Below, in pieces: positions 48,866-57,721 of a stretch of DNA of 64,000 bases; the first letter of the stretch is position 1, and every line of letters begins with the position of its first letter. The notes beneath the pieces are model-generated. The model saw nothing but the letters and a program-made list of their open reading frames with translations, made no database searches and was not told where the DNA came from. Location: positions 99,418 through 163,417 of the forward strand of contig NZ_JAPDPD010000013.1 of assembly GCF_026283965.1 (NCBI RefSeq). Reading direction: 5' to 3'. This stretch comes from Dyella subtropica (lineage in GTDB: Bacteria > Pseudomonadota > Gammaproteobacteria > Xanthomonadales > Rhodanobacteraceae). Position numbers and translations under genes: made by a program.

Positions 48866-51118
48866 TCAGTGTGTAACCGGGCTCGACAGCTTTTCGGGTG
48901 CGGCGGCTGCCGTGGTGTTGGTCGAGAAGCGCCCACCGTACGGCAACACTTCCGCTGCCAGTTTGGCATCGCCCTTGATGAGGCCCAGGGCGTCGAACAG
49001 GATGTGCGCGGTTTCGTCGAGCTGCGGGTCGGTTGCCTTTTTGGCTTCCTTTTCCTGCTTCAGCTCGGACTTCAGGCTGCGCTCGTTCGGATTGAGGCCG
49101 TCGTCCAGGTTGTCCTTGTCGTCATCGGCGAGGGATGCGCTACCGTCGATAGCCTTGTGACGAGCACGGAAATCGGCCTGGATGGCGTCCTGATCCTTGC
49201 GCTCGGCCTGGCGCTGGGCGAGGTTGAGCGAGATAGAGGTCTTGTCGCGCATTTTGCGGTACTGCGCCAGCTCGTCGAGCATCAGCTTCCACGCCGGCAA
49301 CTTGGCCACCCGCTCCTCGTGCTTGCCTTGCAGCTGGCCCAGATAAGCCTTGAGGTCGGCTACCGGCTTGTATTCGGGGGCCGGCGCGATCTGCGTCCAC
49401 GGCAGCGCGTTGTCGTAGGTGGATTCACCGAAGTCCTTCTCGTCGCCGTTCTTGGGGAAGGCGATGTCGGGGGTTACGCCCTTGAGCTGGGTAGAGCCGC
49501 CGTTGATGCGGAAGAACTCGGCAATGGTCATCTTCAGCTCGCCGAGCTCCGGCTTTTCCTTGTTGGCGCGGTTGCTGAAACGGTCGAGGTCGACCAGGTT
49601 CTGCACTGTGCCCTTCCCGAAGGTCGGCTGGCCGACGATCAGACCGCGGCCGTAATCTTGGATGGCGGCCGCGAAGATCTCCGAGGCCGAGGCCGAGCCG
49701 CGGTTGACCAGCACCGCCATCGGGCCGCTCCAGGCCATGCCCGGATCGTCGTCGCCCTGCACGTCGACCGCGCCACGTGCGTCGCGCACCTGCACCACTG
49801 GGCCCTTGTCGATGAACAGGCCAGTGAGTTCGTTGGCTTCGGTGAGCGAACCGCCGCCGTTGTTGCGCAGGTCCATCACTACGCCTTCCACGCCCGCCGC
49901 CTTCAGCTCGCCGAGCAGCTTGGCGACGTCGCGGGTGGCGCTCTTGAAGTTCTTGTCGCCCTCGCGACGCGCACCGAAGTCGGAATAGAAGGTGGGCAGC
50001 TCGATCACGCCGATCTTGCGGCTGACGTTGCCGTCCTTGATGTCGAGGATCTTTTTCTTGGCCGCTTGCTCTTCGATGCTCACCTTTTGGCGCACCAGCG
50101 AAATCACTTCGTGCTTGCCATCAAGGCCGGCATCGGCGGGCACGATTTCCAGACGGACGGTGGTGTCCTTCTTGCCGCGGATACGGTTGACCACGTCGTC
50201 GAGGCGCCAGCCGATCACGTCGACCATGGCACCATCGGTACCCTGGCCGATCGCCACGATGCGGTCGCCTACGTGCACCTTGCCGGACTTGGCCGCCGGG
50301 CCCGCCGGTACGACTTCGCGGATCTGGGTGTATTCGTCGCGCGCCTGCAGCACCGCACCGATGCCTTCCAGCGAGAGCTTCATCGAGATGTCGAAATTTT
50401 CCGCCGCACGCGGACCGAGGTAATCGGTATGCGGGTCGGTGGATTCGGCGTAGGCATTCATGAAGCTCTGGAATGCGTCCTCACCGTCGAGCTGGCGCAC
50501 GCGCTCGATGTAGCTGGCGTAGCGCTTGTCGAGCGTTTTGCGGATTTCGTCGTCGGGCTTGCCAGCGAGTTTGAGGCGCAGCCAGTCATTCATGGTCCGC
50601 TGACGCCACAGCGTGTCGAGCTCCGCCTGATCCTTCGGCCAGTCGGATTTCTTGCGATCGAAGGTGTAGCTCTCGTTGCCGGAGAAGTCGAAACCCTTCT
50701 TCAGCAGCTCGCGCGCATAGCTCATGCGATCGACGGCGCGCTGGATGTACAGGTTGAACACCGAGAACGGGCCGGACAGGTTCTGGTTCCAGATGGCGTC
50801 GTCGAACTGCGTTTTCAGCGGCACGAACTTGGCCATGTCGGTCTGGGTGAAGAACACCTTCTCGCCGTCGAGCGCGTCGAAGTAGGCCTTGTAGATCTTG
50901 GCCGACATCGCGTCGTCGAGTGGTTGCGACTCGTAGTGGAAGCGGGTGAGGAAGCGCGCGGAGAGCTGCGCCGCCTGTGCTTGTGTTGGAGTCGCCGTCA
51001 GCGGTAGCGACGATGCCTTGCGGCCCGTGGTGCCGGCGCCGAGATCGGCAGCCGACTGCGCGTACGCACCGGTAAGGGTGAAAGCAAGCAGCAGAGCGAG
51101 CGAAGGACGCAGTTTCAT
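48866..51118 (-). CDS. prc: Tail-specific (C-terminal processing) periplasmic protease
   Basis: 750 aa from the ATG at 51118; the longer frame overlaps lipA. Signal peptide of 20 residues (ALLLAFTLTGAYA). An N-terminal helical domain, then a PDZ (about 230-320: GIGAVLQARDEYTQIREVVP, VGDRIVAIGQ), the S41 catalytic domain with Ser in VNRGSASASEIFAAA and Lys in PTFGKGTVQNL, and the C-terminal DUF3340-type region. Prc degrades and trims periplasmic proteins, including PBP3 and MepS in E. coli. The next gene upstream is lipA. Confidence 0.93.
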   Translation of the reverse strand: MKLRPSLALLLAFTLTGAYAQSAADLGAGTTGRKASSLPLTATPTQAQAAQLSARFLTRFHYESQPLDDAMSAKIYKAYFDALDGEKVFFTQTDMAKFVPLKTQFDDAIWNQNLSGPFSVFNLYIQRAVDRMSYARELLKKGFDFSGNESYTFDRKKSDWPKDQAELDTLWRQRTMNDWLRLKLAGKPDDEIRKTLDKRYASYIERVRQLDGEDAFQSFMNAYAESTDPHTDYLGPRAAENFDISMKLSLEGIGAVLQARDEYTQIREVVPAGPAAKSGKVHVGDRIVAIGQGTDGAMVDVIGWRLDDVVNRIRGKKDTTVRLEIVPADAGLDGKHEVISLVRQKVSIEEQAAKKKILDIKDGNVSRKIGVIELPTFYSDFGARREGDKNFKSATRDVAKLLGELKAAGVEGVVMDLRNNGGGSLTEANELTGLFIDKGPVVQVRDARGAVDVQGDDDPGMAWSGPMAVLVNRGSASASEIFAAAIQDYGRGLIVGQPTFGKGTVQNLVDLDRFSNRANKEKPELGELKMTIAEFFRINGGSTQLKGVTPDIAFPKNGDEKDFGESTYDNALPWTQIAPAPEYKPVADLKAYLGQLQGKHEERVAKLPAWKLMLDELAQYRKMRDKTSISLNLAQRQAERKDQDAIQADFRARHKAIDGSASLADDDKDNLDDGLNPNERSLKSELKQEKEAKKATDPQLDETAHILFDALGLIKGDAKLAAEVLPYGGRFSTNTTAAAAPEKLSSPVTH

Positions 51119-51128
51119 GGAGTTCTCT

Positions 51129-52133
51129 TTAAGCGAGCTCAGTGACACCGGCTGCATGGGCCTGCAGATCGGCGTGGTAGGACGAACGCACCAGCGGGCC
51201 GGAGGCGACGTGGCCGAAGCCCATCTCCTCACCAGCTTCGCGCAGCGCCTCGAATTCTTCCGGCGTCCAGTAGCGCACCACCGGGTGATGGTGCGGCGTG
51301 GGCTGCAGGTACTGGCCAATAGTGATCATGTCGACGTCATGCGCGCGTAAATCGCGCATGGTTTCCAGCACCTGTTCCATGGTTTCGCCCAGGCCCAGCA
51401 TGATGCCGGACTTGGTCGGCACCTCCGGATGCTGCGCCTTGAAGCGCTTGAGCAGGTCCAGCGACCACTGGTAATCGGCACCCGGGCGCACTTCGCGATA
51501 GAGGTGCGGCACGGTTTCCAGGTTGTGGTTGAACACGTCCGGCGGGAAATCCTTGAGCACTTCCAGCGCGCGTTCCATGCGGCCCTTGCCACGGAAGTCG
51601 GGCGTGAGGATTTCGATCTTGATGTTCGGGCTGGCATGGCGCACCGCGCGGATGCATGAGGCGAAGTGCTCGGCACCGCCGTCGCGCAGATCGTCGCGAT
51701 CCACCGAGGTGATCACCACGTAGCGCAGGCGCATATCGCGGATGGTCTCGGCCAGACGCGCGGGCTCCAGCGGATCGGGCGCGGCCGGGCGGCCATGGGC
51801 CACGTCGCAGAATGAACAGCGGCGGGTGCAGACCTCGCCGAGGATCATGAAGGTGGCGGTGCCCTTGCTGAAACATTCGTGGATGTTCGGGCAGGAGGCT
51901 TCCTCACACACCGTGACCAACGCGTTTTCGCGCAGGCGTGCCTTGAGCTGCTGCACGGCATTGCCTTGCGGCAACCGCACGCGGATCCAACTGGGCTTGC
52001 GCAAGGTCGGCACGGCTGTGTCGAAGCCCGCACGATTCAGCGCGATCTTGTCGTTGCCGATTTGCTTGTCGACCGCCGGGGTGCCGGAGACGACGCTGAT
52101 CGGGATGACCTTGGAAGAGGAAATTTCACTCAT
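51129..52133 (-). CDS. lipA: Lipoyl synthase
   Basis: 334 aa from the ATG at 52133. Radical-SAM enzyme that inserts two sulfurs into protein-bound octanoate. The auxiliary cluster motif [12 protein letters not shown] and the radical-[11 protein letters not shown] are intact, with [11 protein letters not shown] and [14 protein letters not shown]. The end [10 protein letters not shown] is canonical. It starts 10 bp after the lipB stop: a lipB-lipA operon, as in many gammaproteobacteria. Confidence 0.97.
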   Translation of the reverse strand: MSEISSSKVIPISVVSGTPAVDKQIGNDKIALNRAGFDTAVPTLRKPSWIRVRLPQGNAVQQLKARLRENALVTVCEEASCPNIHECFSKGTATFMILGEVCTRRCSFCDVAHGRPAAPDPLEPARLAETIRDMRLRYVVITSVDRDDLRDGGAEHFASCIRAVRHASPNIKIEILTPDFRGKGRMERALEVLKDFPPDVFNHNLETVPHLYREVRPGADYQWSLDLLKRFKAQHPEVPTKSGIMLGLGETMEQVLETMRDLRAHDVDMITIGQYLQPTPHHHPVVRYWTPEEFEALREAGEEMGFGHVASGPLVRSSYHADLQAHAAGVTELA

Positions 52134-52143
52134 GTAGGCAAGC

Positions 52144-52812
52144 TCAGACCGCTGCGCGCGCGGGTAGTTCGGGGAGGTGGGGAGCGGCGGGCTCTGCATC
52201 GAAACCAAACTGGCGGCAAAACTCGCCGATCAGCACGTCTTCGACGTCCGCCAGCCGCGACGGACCGCCCAAGTCTAGCACCTGGGTGACGGCCAAACCC
52301 TTGTAGCCACAAGGGTTGATGCGGTGGTACGGCTCCAGATCCATGTCCACGTTGAAGGCCAGGCCGTGGAAGCTGCAGCCGCGCCGCACACGCAAGCCCA
52401 GCGCAGCCACCTTGGCGCCGGCCACGTAGACGCCCGGGGCGCCTTCCAGCCGCTCGGCGCCGATGTTCCAGTGCTCCAGCGTATCGATGATGGCCTGCTC
52501 GATCTTGCAGACCAGCTCGCGCACGCCCAGGCCGGCGCGGCGAAGGTCGATCAGCGGGTAGGCCACGATCTGGCCGGGGCCGTGGTACGTCACCTGGCCA
52601 CCGCGATCCACCGGCACCACGGGGATGTCGCCTGGTGCCAGCACGTGCTCCATCTTGCCTGCCTGCCCCAGGGTGAACACCGGATCGTGCTCCAGCAGCC
52701 AGAGTTCGTCGGGGGTATCCGGGCCGCGCGCGTCGGTGAACGCGCTCATCGCCTTCCAGGTCGCCTCGTAGGGTTGGCGGCCGAGGCGGCGGATCTTCAA
52801 CGGGAGGGACAT
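52144..52812 (-). CDS. lipB: Octanoyl-[acyl-carrier-protein]-protein octanoyltransferase
   Basis: 222 aa from the ATG at 52812. Transfers octanoate from ACP to the lipoyl domains. Conserved [17 protein letters not shown], catalytic Lys in [39 protein letters not shown] (catalytic Cys) and VTQ are all visible. Normal length. Followed by lipA, with about 145 bp between its start and the upstream DUF493 (ybeD) stop. Confidence 0.96.
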   Translation of the reverse strand: MSLPLKIRRLGRQPYEATWKAMSAFTDARGPDTPDELWLLEHDPVFTLGQAGKMEHVLAPGDIPVVPVDRGGQVTYHGPGQIVAYPLIDLRRAGLGVRELVCKIEQAIIDTLEHWNIGAERLEGAPGVYVAGAKVAALGLRVRRGCSFHGLAFNVDMDLEPYHRINPCGYKGLAVTQVLDLGGPSRLADVEDVLIGEFCRQFGFDAEPAAPHLPELPARAAV

Positions 52813-52956
52813 GGTCAACGGGGGACTTGGAGGAAAGGAGTCTGGCCGATCTGCGGCCAGGCATGGGGGCTTGCAAGGGGCCTGAACGGCGAGGAGCCGG
52901 GCGACCTTGCGATCGAATCCCAGCTCCCTGCCCGTTTCATTCCCGTTGCGACGGCG

Positions 52957-53247
52957 TCACAGCGTAAAGCGGATATCCGGATCGGCACGCAGCGTGCTGT
53001 GCGCCAGGTCGTATTGCTCACGGTTGTCGCAGTGGAAGCTCACCGTCACTGAGAGGAAATTACCCTCACGCGACTGGCGGTGCTTCACTGTTTCATGCAG
53101 CACGTGCAGGCCGATGCCTTCGAGGATCTGTGGCACGCGCGCGGGCAGATCCGCGCTGGCGTTGCCCATGGCGGTGATCTCGAACTCGCCAGGGAACTGG
53201 AAGCCCTGGCCTTCTTGCTGCGGCTGGATCGAATCGATGTCTTTCAT
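52957..53247 (-). CDS. ybeD: DUF493 (YbeD) protein
   Basis: 96 aa ferredoxin-like alpha/beta protein of the YbeD family. Blocks QFPGEFEITAMGNASADLP, LEGIGLHVLHETVKHRQSREGNF and SVTVSFHCDN match the family order. Commonly found between dacA and lipB, as here; no biochemical role is established. It starts 14 bp after dacA, so is probably co-transcribed. Confidence 0.9.
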   Translation of the reverse strand: MKDIDSIQPQQEGQGFQFPGEFEITAMGNASADLPARVPQILEGIGLHVLHETVKHRQSREGNFLSVTVSFHCDNREQYDLAHSTLRADPDIRFTL

Positions 53248-53261
53248 CGCAACACCTCAGC

Positions 53262-54497
53262 TCACTTCTTCGCTTCGTCGGGCTTCTTGTCGCTGTGGAA
53301 CCACAGCATGATGCTGTCCCACAGGCGGGCGAAGAAGCCGCCCTGCGGCGCATCGGCCAGCGCAACCAACGGCACGTTCTGCACCGGCTGGCCGTCCAGC
53401 GTGACGCGCAAGGTGCCGACCTGCTGGCCCTTGGTGAACGGCGCGATCAGCGTGACTGGCACGTCCATGGTGGCCTTGAGCTTGTCGTAGTCGCCACGCT
53501 TGACGGTGACCAGCACGTTATCGCTCACACCAAGCGGCAGCTGGTTGTCCTTACCCTTCCACAGGCGCGGCGTGGCCAGCGGCTTGTTGGCGTCGTAGAG
53601 CTTGTGGGTTTCGTAGAAACGGAAACCGTAATTCATCAGTGCCAGCGCTGAATCGGCGCGCGCCTTCTCGCTGCTGGCGCCCATCACGATGGCGATCATG
53701 CGGGCATCGCCTTGCTTGGCCGACGCGGCGAGGCAGTAGCCGGCAGCGGCGGTATGGCCGGTCTTGATGCCGTCGACGGTCTGGTCGCGCCACAGCAGCA
53801 GATTGCGGTTGTGCTGCTTGATGCCGTTCCACTCGAAGTCTTTGATCGCGGAGATCGCGTAGTCCTCGGGAAAGTCGTGGATCAGCGCGCGCGACAGCAG
53901 GGCGATATCGCGGGCCGTGGTGTAGTGATTGGCGATCGGGTAACCCGAAGCGTTCTGGAAGTTCGAGTTCACCATGCCAAGCTGCTTGGCATACGCGTTC
54001 ATCAGATTGGCGAACGCGGGCTCGGAGCCGGCAGTGTGCTCGGCCAGGGCGATAGCGGCGTCGTTACCGGACTGGATGATCATGCCGAACAGCAGATCCT
54101 TGAGCGGCACCTGGCTGTTGAGCTTGAGGAAGCTGGTGGAGCCGTCGGTGGCCGCACCGCCGCCGCGCCACGCGTTCTCGCTGATGGTGACCGGATCGAC
54201 CATGTGGATCTTGCCATTGGCGACCTCGGCGGAGACCACGTAGTCGGTCATCACCTTGGTGATCGAGGCCGGCTCGACGCGCAGATCCGGTTCCTTCGAA
54301 GCGAGGATCTGACCGGTGGCGTAATCCATCAGCACCCAGCTCTTGCCGTCCACATCCGGCGGCGGCGGCACCGGCGCCTCGGGCATCACCGGACGCGGCA
54401 CCGGGGTGGGCTTGGGCGGGGTCTGCTGGGCGACGGCGGTGCCGATCACCAAGGCGGCGACGGCAAGTGAGGAAAGGGTACGGCGGAGTAGGCTCAT
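53262..54497 (-). CDS. dacA: D-alanyl-D-alanine carboxypeptidase (PBP5/6-like)
   Basis: 411 aa with a signal peptide (SSLAVAALVIGTAVAQ) and a proline-rich linker. Removes the terminal D-Ala of peptidoglycan pentapeptides. The three penicillin-binding motifs are present: PASITKVMT (SxxK), IQSGNDA (SxN) and GIKTGHTAAAG (KTG). The PBP5-type C-terminal beta-domain follows, and the tail FFARLWDSIMLWF is amphipathic for membrane anchoring. Part of the dacA-ybeD-lipB-lipA run. Confidence 0.95.
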   Translation of the reverse strand: MSLLRRTLSSLAVAALVIGTAVAQQTPPKPTPVPRPVMPEAPVPPPPDVDGKSWVLMDYATGQILASKEPDLRVEPASITKVMTDYVVSAEVANGKIHMVDPVTISENAWRGGGAATDGSTSFLKLNSQVPLKDLLFGMIIQSGNDAAIALAEHTAGSEPAFANLMNAYAKQLGMVNSNFQNASGYPIANHYTTARDIALLSRALIHDFPEDYAISAIKDFEWNGIKQHNRNLLLWRDQTVDGIKTGHTAAAGYCLAASAKQGDARMIAIVMGASSEKARADSALALMNYGFRFYETHKLYDANKPLATPRLWKGKDNQLPLGVSDNVLVTVKRGDYDKLKATMDVPVTLIAPFTKGQQVGTLRVTLDGQPVQNVPLVALADAPQGGFFARLWDSIMLWFHSDKKPDEAKK

Positions 54498-54556
54498 CGT
54501 TCTTTTCGGTCCGGTTTCGGTGTGGCTGGCGCCGGAGCGCCTGGCAGGGCAAAGCG

Positions 54557-55501
54557 TCAGTCTACCGCGACCTGTGGCCGGGGCAGACCCATGTTCTCGA
54601 TTCGGGCGGTCACTTCGTCCGCGCGGTCAACGTCGGCCAACGGCCCTACTCGCACGCGACGGACATTACGGCCGTTGATTTGGGCATCCACCACCTGTAC
54701 CGGCGCGAAATTGGCGGAGCGCAGCTGCTGCGCCACCCGTTCGGCATTAGTGTTATCGGCGAACGCGCCCACTTGCAGATAGATACCGGGTCGCGATGCG
54801 CCAGCGGTAACAGACGGTGGTGCTGGTGGCGGAGGCAGATCCTGTAGCGGCTCGCCCGGCGTGATCGCGCGCACTTCGACCAGGCCGGTACCCTTGGGCC
54901 ATACGCCGATCTTTACGGCGGCAGCGAAGGACAGGTCGATCAAGCGGTTCTCGTGGAACGGGCCGCGATCGTTGATGCGGACGATCACGCTCTTGCCATT
55001 GTCCAGATTGGTGACGCGCGCGTAGCTGGGCAGCGGCAGCGTCTTGTGAGCGGCAGAGAACTGGTACATGTCGTATTCCTCGAGGCTCGAGGTCTTGTAC
55101 CCGTGAAATTTGTTGCCGTAGAACGAGGCGATACCGCGTTCCACGTAGCCGTTGGGATTCGGCAGCACGCGATAAGTCTGGCCCAGCACCGAGTACGGCG
55201 ATTTATTGCCGTACAGCGCGCGCGGCTCCACCTTGGGTTCCGGTTCCACCAGCTTGCTGATATCCGGCGGGGGGCCGGAGGGGACGCTGTCGTCATTGTC
55301 GCGATAACGGCTGCTCTGCGACTTGCTCACATCGTCGTAGACGCCACCGCGGTTGCTGCCGGCGCTACTACTGCTCTGACCAGCGCTGCGACCTGCCGTA
55401 TTGACGCCACCGGATTTCGAAGGCCGCGGTTTGCCGCCGCCGCAGCCGGTCAGCATCAAGGCGACCACAGCCAGCAGCGACAGCGAAAGCGCTGACTTCA
55501 T
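54557..55501 (-). CDS. rlpA: RlpA septal-ring lytic transglycosylase/lipoprotein
   Basis: 314 aa. Lipobox LTGC near residue 20, Ser/Gly-rich linker, double-psi beta-barrel (ERGIASFYGNKFHGYKTSS, KSVIVRINDRGPFHENRLID) and a C-terminal SPOR domain (GIYLQVGAFADNTNAERVAQ). Binds denuded glycan at the septum and cleaves it. The start overlaps the mltB stop by 4 bp (ATGA), indicating translational coupling. Confidence 0.93.
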   Translation of the reverse strand: MKSALSLSLLAVVALMLTGCGGGKPRPSKSGGVNTAGRSAGQSSSSAGSNRGGVYDDVSKSQSSRYRDNDDSVPSGPPPDISKLVEPEPKVEPRALYGNKSPYSVLGQTYRVLPNPNGYVERGIASFYGNKFHGYKTSSLEEYDMYQFSAAHKTLPLPSYARVTNLDNGKSVIVRINDRGPFHENRLIDLSFAAAVKIGVWPKGTGLVEVRAITPGEPLQDLPPPPAPPSVTAGASRPGIYLQVGAFADNTNAERVAQQLRSANFAPVQVVDAQINGRNVRRVRVGPLADVDRADEVTARIENMGLPRPQVAVD

Positions 55502-56508
55502 CGGGCCGCCTCTTGCTCGCGCACACCAGCAGCAATGGCCTGCGCCAGCTGGTGCACTGCCAGCGCGTACAGCGGGCTGCGGTTGTAGCGGGTGATCACG
55601 TAGAAATTCTGGAAGGTGAACCAGTACTCTGGCCCGTCCGGCCCTTCCAAAGTTTGCAAGCTACTAGGCAAGCCTGGATCAAACGATTGCAGCGGCGCAT
55701 AGCCCCAAGCCATCAGCTGCTCCAGCGGCCATTGCGGCTTGGAATCCTTGACCGTAATGGGCCGGGCCGCGGCGTCGGGTTGCGCACGCGCAACCACAGG
55801 CGCGCCGGTCACCCAGCCATGCTTGGCGAAGTAGTTGGCGACGCTGGCCAGAATGTCCGGCAGCGAATCGTGCAGGTCGATGCGACCGTCACCGTCTTCA
55901 TCTACGCCGAAATCGCGGATGCTGGACGGCATGAACTGCCCCCAGCCCTGGGCGCCGGCATAGGAGCCGGTGAGCGAGTCCAGCGGACCACCGAGCTGGT
56001 TGTCCGGCAGGCTCAGCAGCACTTTGAGTTGCTCGCGGAAAAACGTGGCGCGCGGCGGGTAATACAGGCCAAGGGTAACCAGCGCATCGAGCACCTTGTA
56101 CTTGCCGGTGTTGCGACCGTAGAACGTTTCTACGCCAACGATCGCCACGATGTATTCCGGTGCCACGCCGTACTCGCGGCCGATCTTCTCCAGCAGATCG
56201 CGATGCTCACGATAGAACGCGACGCCGTCGTCGATGCGCTTGTCCGTCATGAAGATCGGGCGATAGTCCTTCCAGGCCTTGCCTTCGGCTGGCCGGCTGA
56301 TCGCGTCGAGAATGCTCTGCTGTTTCTTCGCACCATCGAGCAGCGCGTTAAGCGCCTGCGGATCCTTGCCGGTCTCCTTGGCAACTTCGCGAACCAGCTG
56401 GTCCTGCCCTGGATGTGTTTCGGCCCATGCAGGTGCGAGTGCCGCAGCAAGCCAAAGGCCGAAGACGGCGAACAATCGGGAGGGACGCGGCACGGTATTC
56501 GAGGTCAT
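55498..56508 (-). CDS. mltB: Membrane-bound lytic murein transglycosylase B
   Basis: 336 aa with an N-terminal signal peptide (LFAVFGLWLAAALAPAWA). Family 3 SLT domain: catalytic Glu in IVGVETFYGRNTGKY, then PDNQLGGPLDSLTGSYAGAQ, GWGQFMPSS and DILASVANYFAKHGW. Lacks a lipobox, unlike E. coli MltB, so it may be soluble in the periplasm. Between rodA and rlpA in the shape operon. Confidence 0.93.
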   Translation of the reverse strand: MTSNTVPRPSRLFAVFGLWLAAALAPAWAETHPGQDQLVREVAKETGKDPQALNALLDGAKKQQSILDAISRPAEGKAWKDYRPIFMTDKRIDDGVAFYREHRDLLEKIGREYGVAPEYIVAIVGVETFYGRNTGKYKVLDALVTLGLYYPPRATFFREQLKVLLSLPDNQLGGPLDSLTGSYAGAQGWGQFMPSSIRDFGVDEDGDGRIDLHDSLPDILASVANYFAKHGWVTGAPVVARAQPDAAARPITVKDSKPQWPLEQLMAWGYAPLQSFDPGLPSSLQTLEGPDGPEYWFTFQNFYVITRYNRSPLYALAVHQLAQAIAAGVREQEAAR

Positions 56509-56602
56509 AGGCTAGTTCGTGAGCGTAGCGGCATGCGCGCAGAGCCTAGCACGCACGGTGGCGCAAACCCGGGCAACAATGTGTCTGTCCCAGGCGCTTA
56601 GT

Positions 56603-57721
56603 TCAGTCGTGCATTTTGCGGTTGGCGTAGATCGACATCAGCACGCCGAAGCCGGTGAGCAGGGACACCGCCGAGGTACCGCCATAACTGACCAGCGGCA
56701 TCGGCACACCCACCACCGGCAACATACCGGCGACCATGCCGCCGTTGACGAACACGTAGACGAAGAAGCTCATGCCGATGGCGCCGGCGAGCAGACGCGA
56801 GTAAGTGTCGCGCGCTTCCATCGCAATCCACAGGCAGCGGCCGATGATGAAAGCGTAGAGCGCCATGATGCCGATCACGCCGATCAGCCCGAACTCTTCG
56901 GAGAACACGGCGAAGATGAAGTCAGTGGTGTGTTCGGGCAGAAAATCCAGACGTGACTGCGTGCCGTGCTGCCAGCCTTTGCCGAACGTGCCGCCGGAAC
57001 CCACCGCAATCTGCGACTGAATAATGTGCCAGCCGTTGCCGAGCGGATCGGATTCGGGATCGAGCAGGGTGCGCACGCGATTGCGCTGGTATTCGCGCAT
57101 GAAATGCCATGCCACCGGAATCATGCCGCCGACGGCGGCGAGCAGGCTGCCGATCTTCCACCACGCCATGCCCGACAAAAACAGCGCGAAGGCACCGGCG
57201 GCGGACACCAGCAGGGCCGTGCCGAGGTCCGGCTGTTCGGCGATCAGTCCGGCCGGGATCGCGATCAGGATGCCCACGGCGATGATGTCTTTCCAGCTGG
57301 GTGGCAATTGGCGCGGATGCAGGTACCAGGCCACCATCATCGGCACGGTGAGCTTGAGCAGCTCGGACGGCTGGAACGACAGCACGCCCAGATCCAGCCA
57401 GCGCTTGGAACCACTGCGCACCTGACCCAGCGTCGCCACCACCAGCAATAGCGCGATGCTGCCCGCGTACAGCCAGGGCGTCCATCCGCGCAGCACGGCC
57501 GGCGGAATACGCGAGATCAGCAGCAACAGAACGGCGCCCATCACGAAGCGAGCGGCCTGGCTGGTGATCATCGCCACGCTGCCACCACTGGCGCTGTACA
57601 GCGTCATCAGCCCGCAGATCCCGAGCAGTAGCAGGCCAAACGCCAACGGCAGATCAATACGCGGTCGCGTCATCACGCGCCGCAGGAACCGCTGCAAGCG
57701 CAGTTGGAGGACCTCGATCAT
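56603..57721 (-). CDS. rodA: Rod-shape peptidoglycan polymerase RodA
   Basis: 372 aa SEDS-family glycosyltransferase that elongates glycan strands with PBP2. About ten membrane helices; conserved blocks LGQVRSGSKRWLDLGVLSFQ, PSELLKLTVP, EQPDLGTALLV and SAVSLLTGFGVLMS. The catalytic Asp is in QPDLG. Its ATG overlaps the mrdA stop by 4 bp. Confidence 0.96.
   Translation of the reverse strand: MIEVLQLRLQRFLRRVMTRPRIDLPLAFGLLLLGICGLMTLYSASGGSVAMITSQAARFVMGAVLLLLISRIPPAVLRGWTPWLYAGSIALLLVVATLGQVRSGSKRWLDLGVLSFQPSELLKLTVPMMVAWYLHPRQLPPSWKDIIAVGILIAIPAGLIAEQPDLGTALLVSAAGAFALFLSGMAWWKIGSLLAAVGGMIPVAWHFMREYQRNRVRTLLDPESDPLGNGWHIIQSQIAVGSGGTFGKGWQHGTQSRLDFLPEHTTDFIFAVFSEEFGLIGVIGIMALYAFIIGRCLWIAMEARDTYSRLLAGAIGMSFFVYVFVNGGMVAGMLPVVGVPMPLVSYGGTSAVSLLTGFGVLMSIYANRKMHD

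Noticed and set aside
48770..51007. 745-codon plus-strand frame
   Set aside because: Antisense to the tail-specific protease gene, whose signal peptide, PDZ and S41 motifs are intact.
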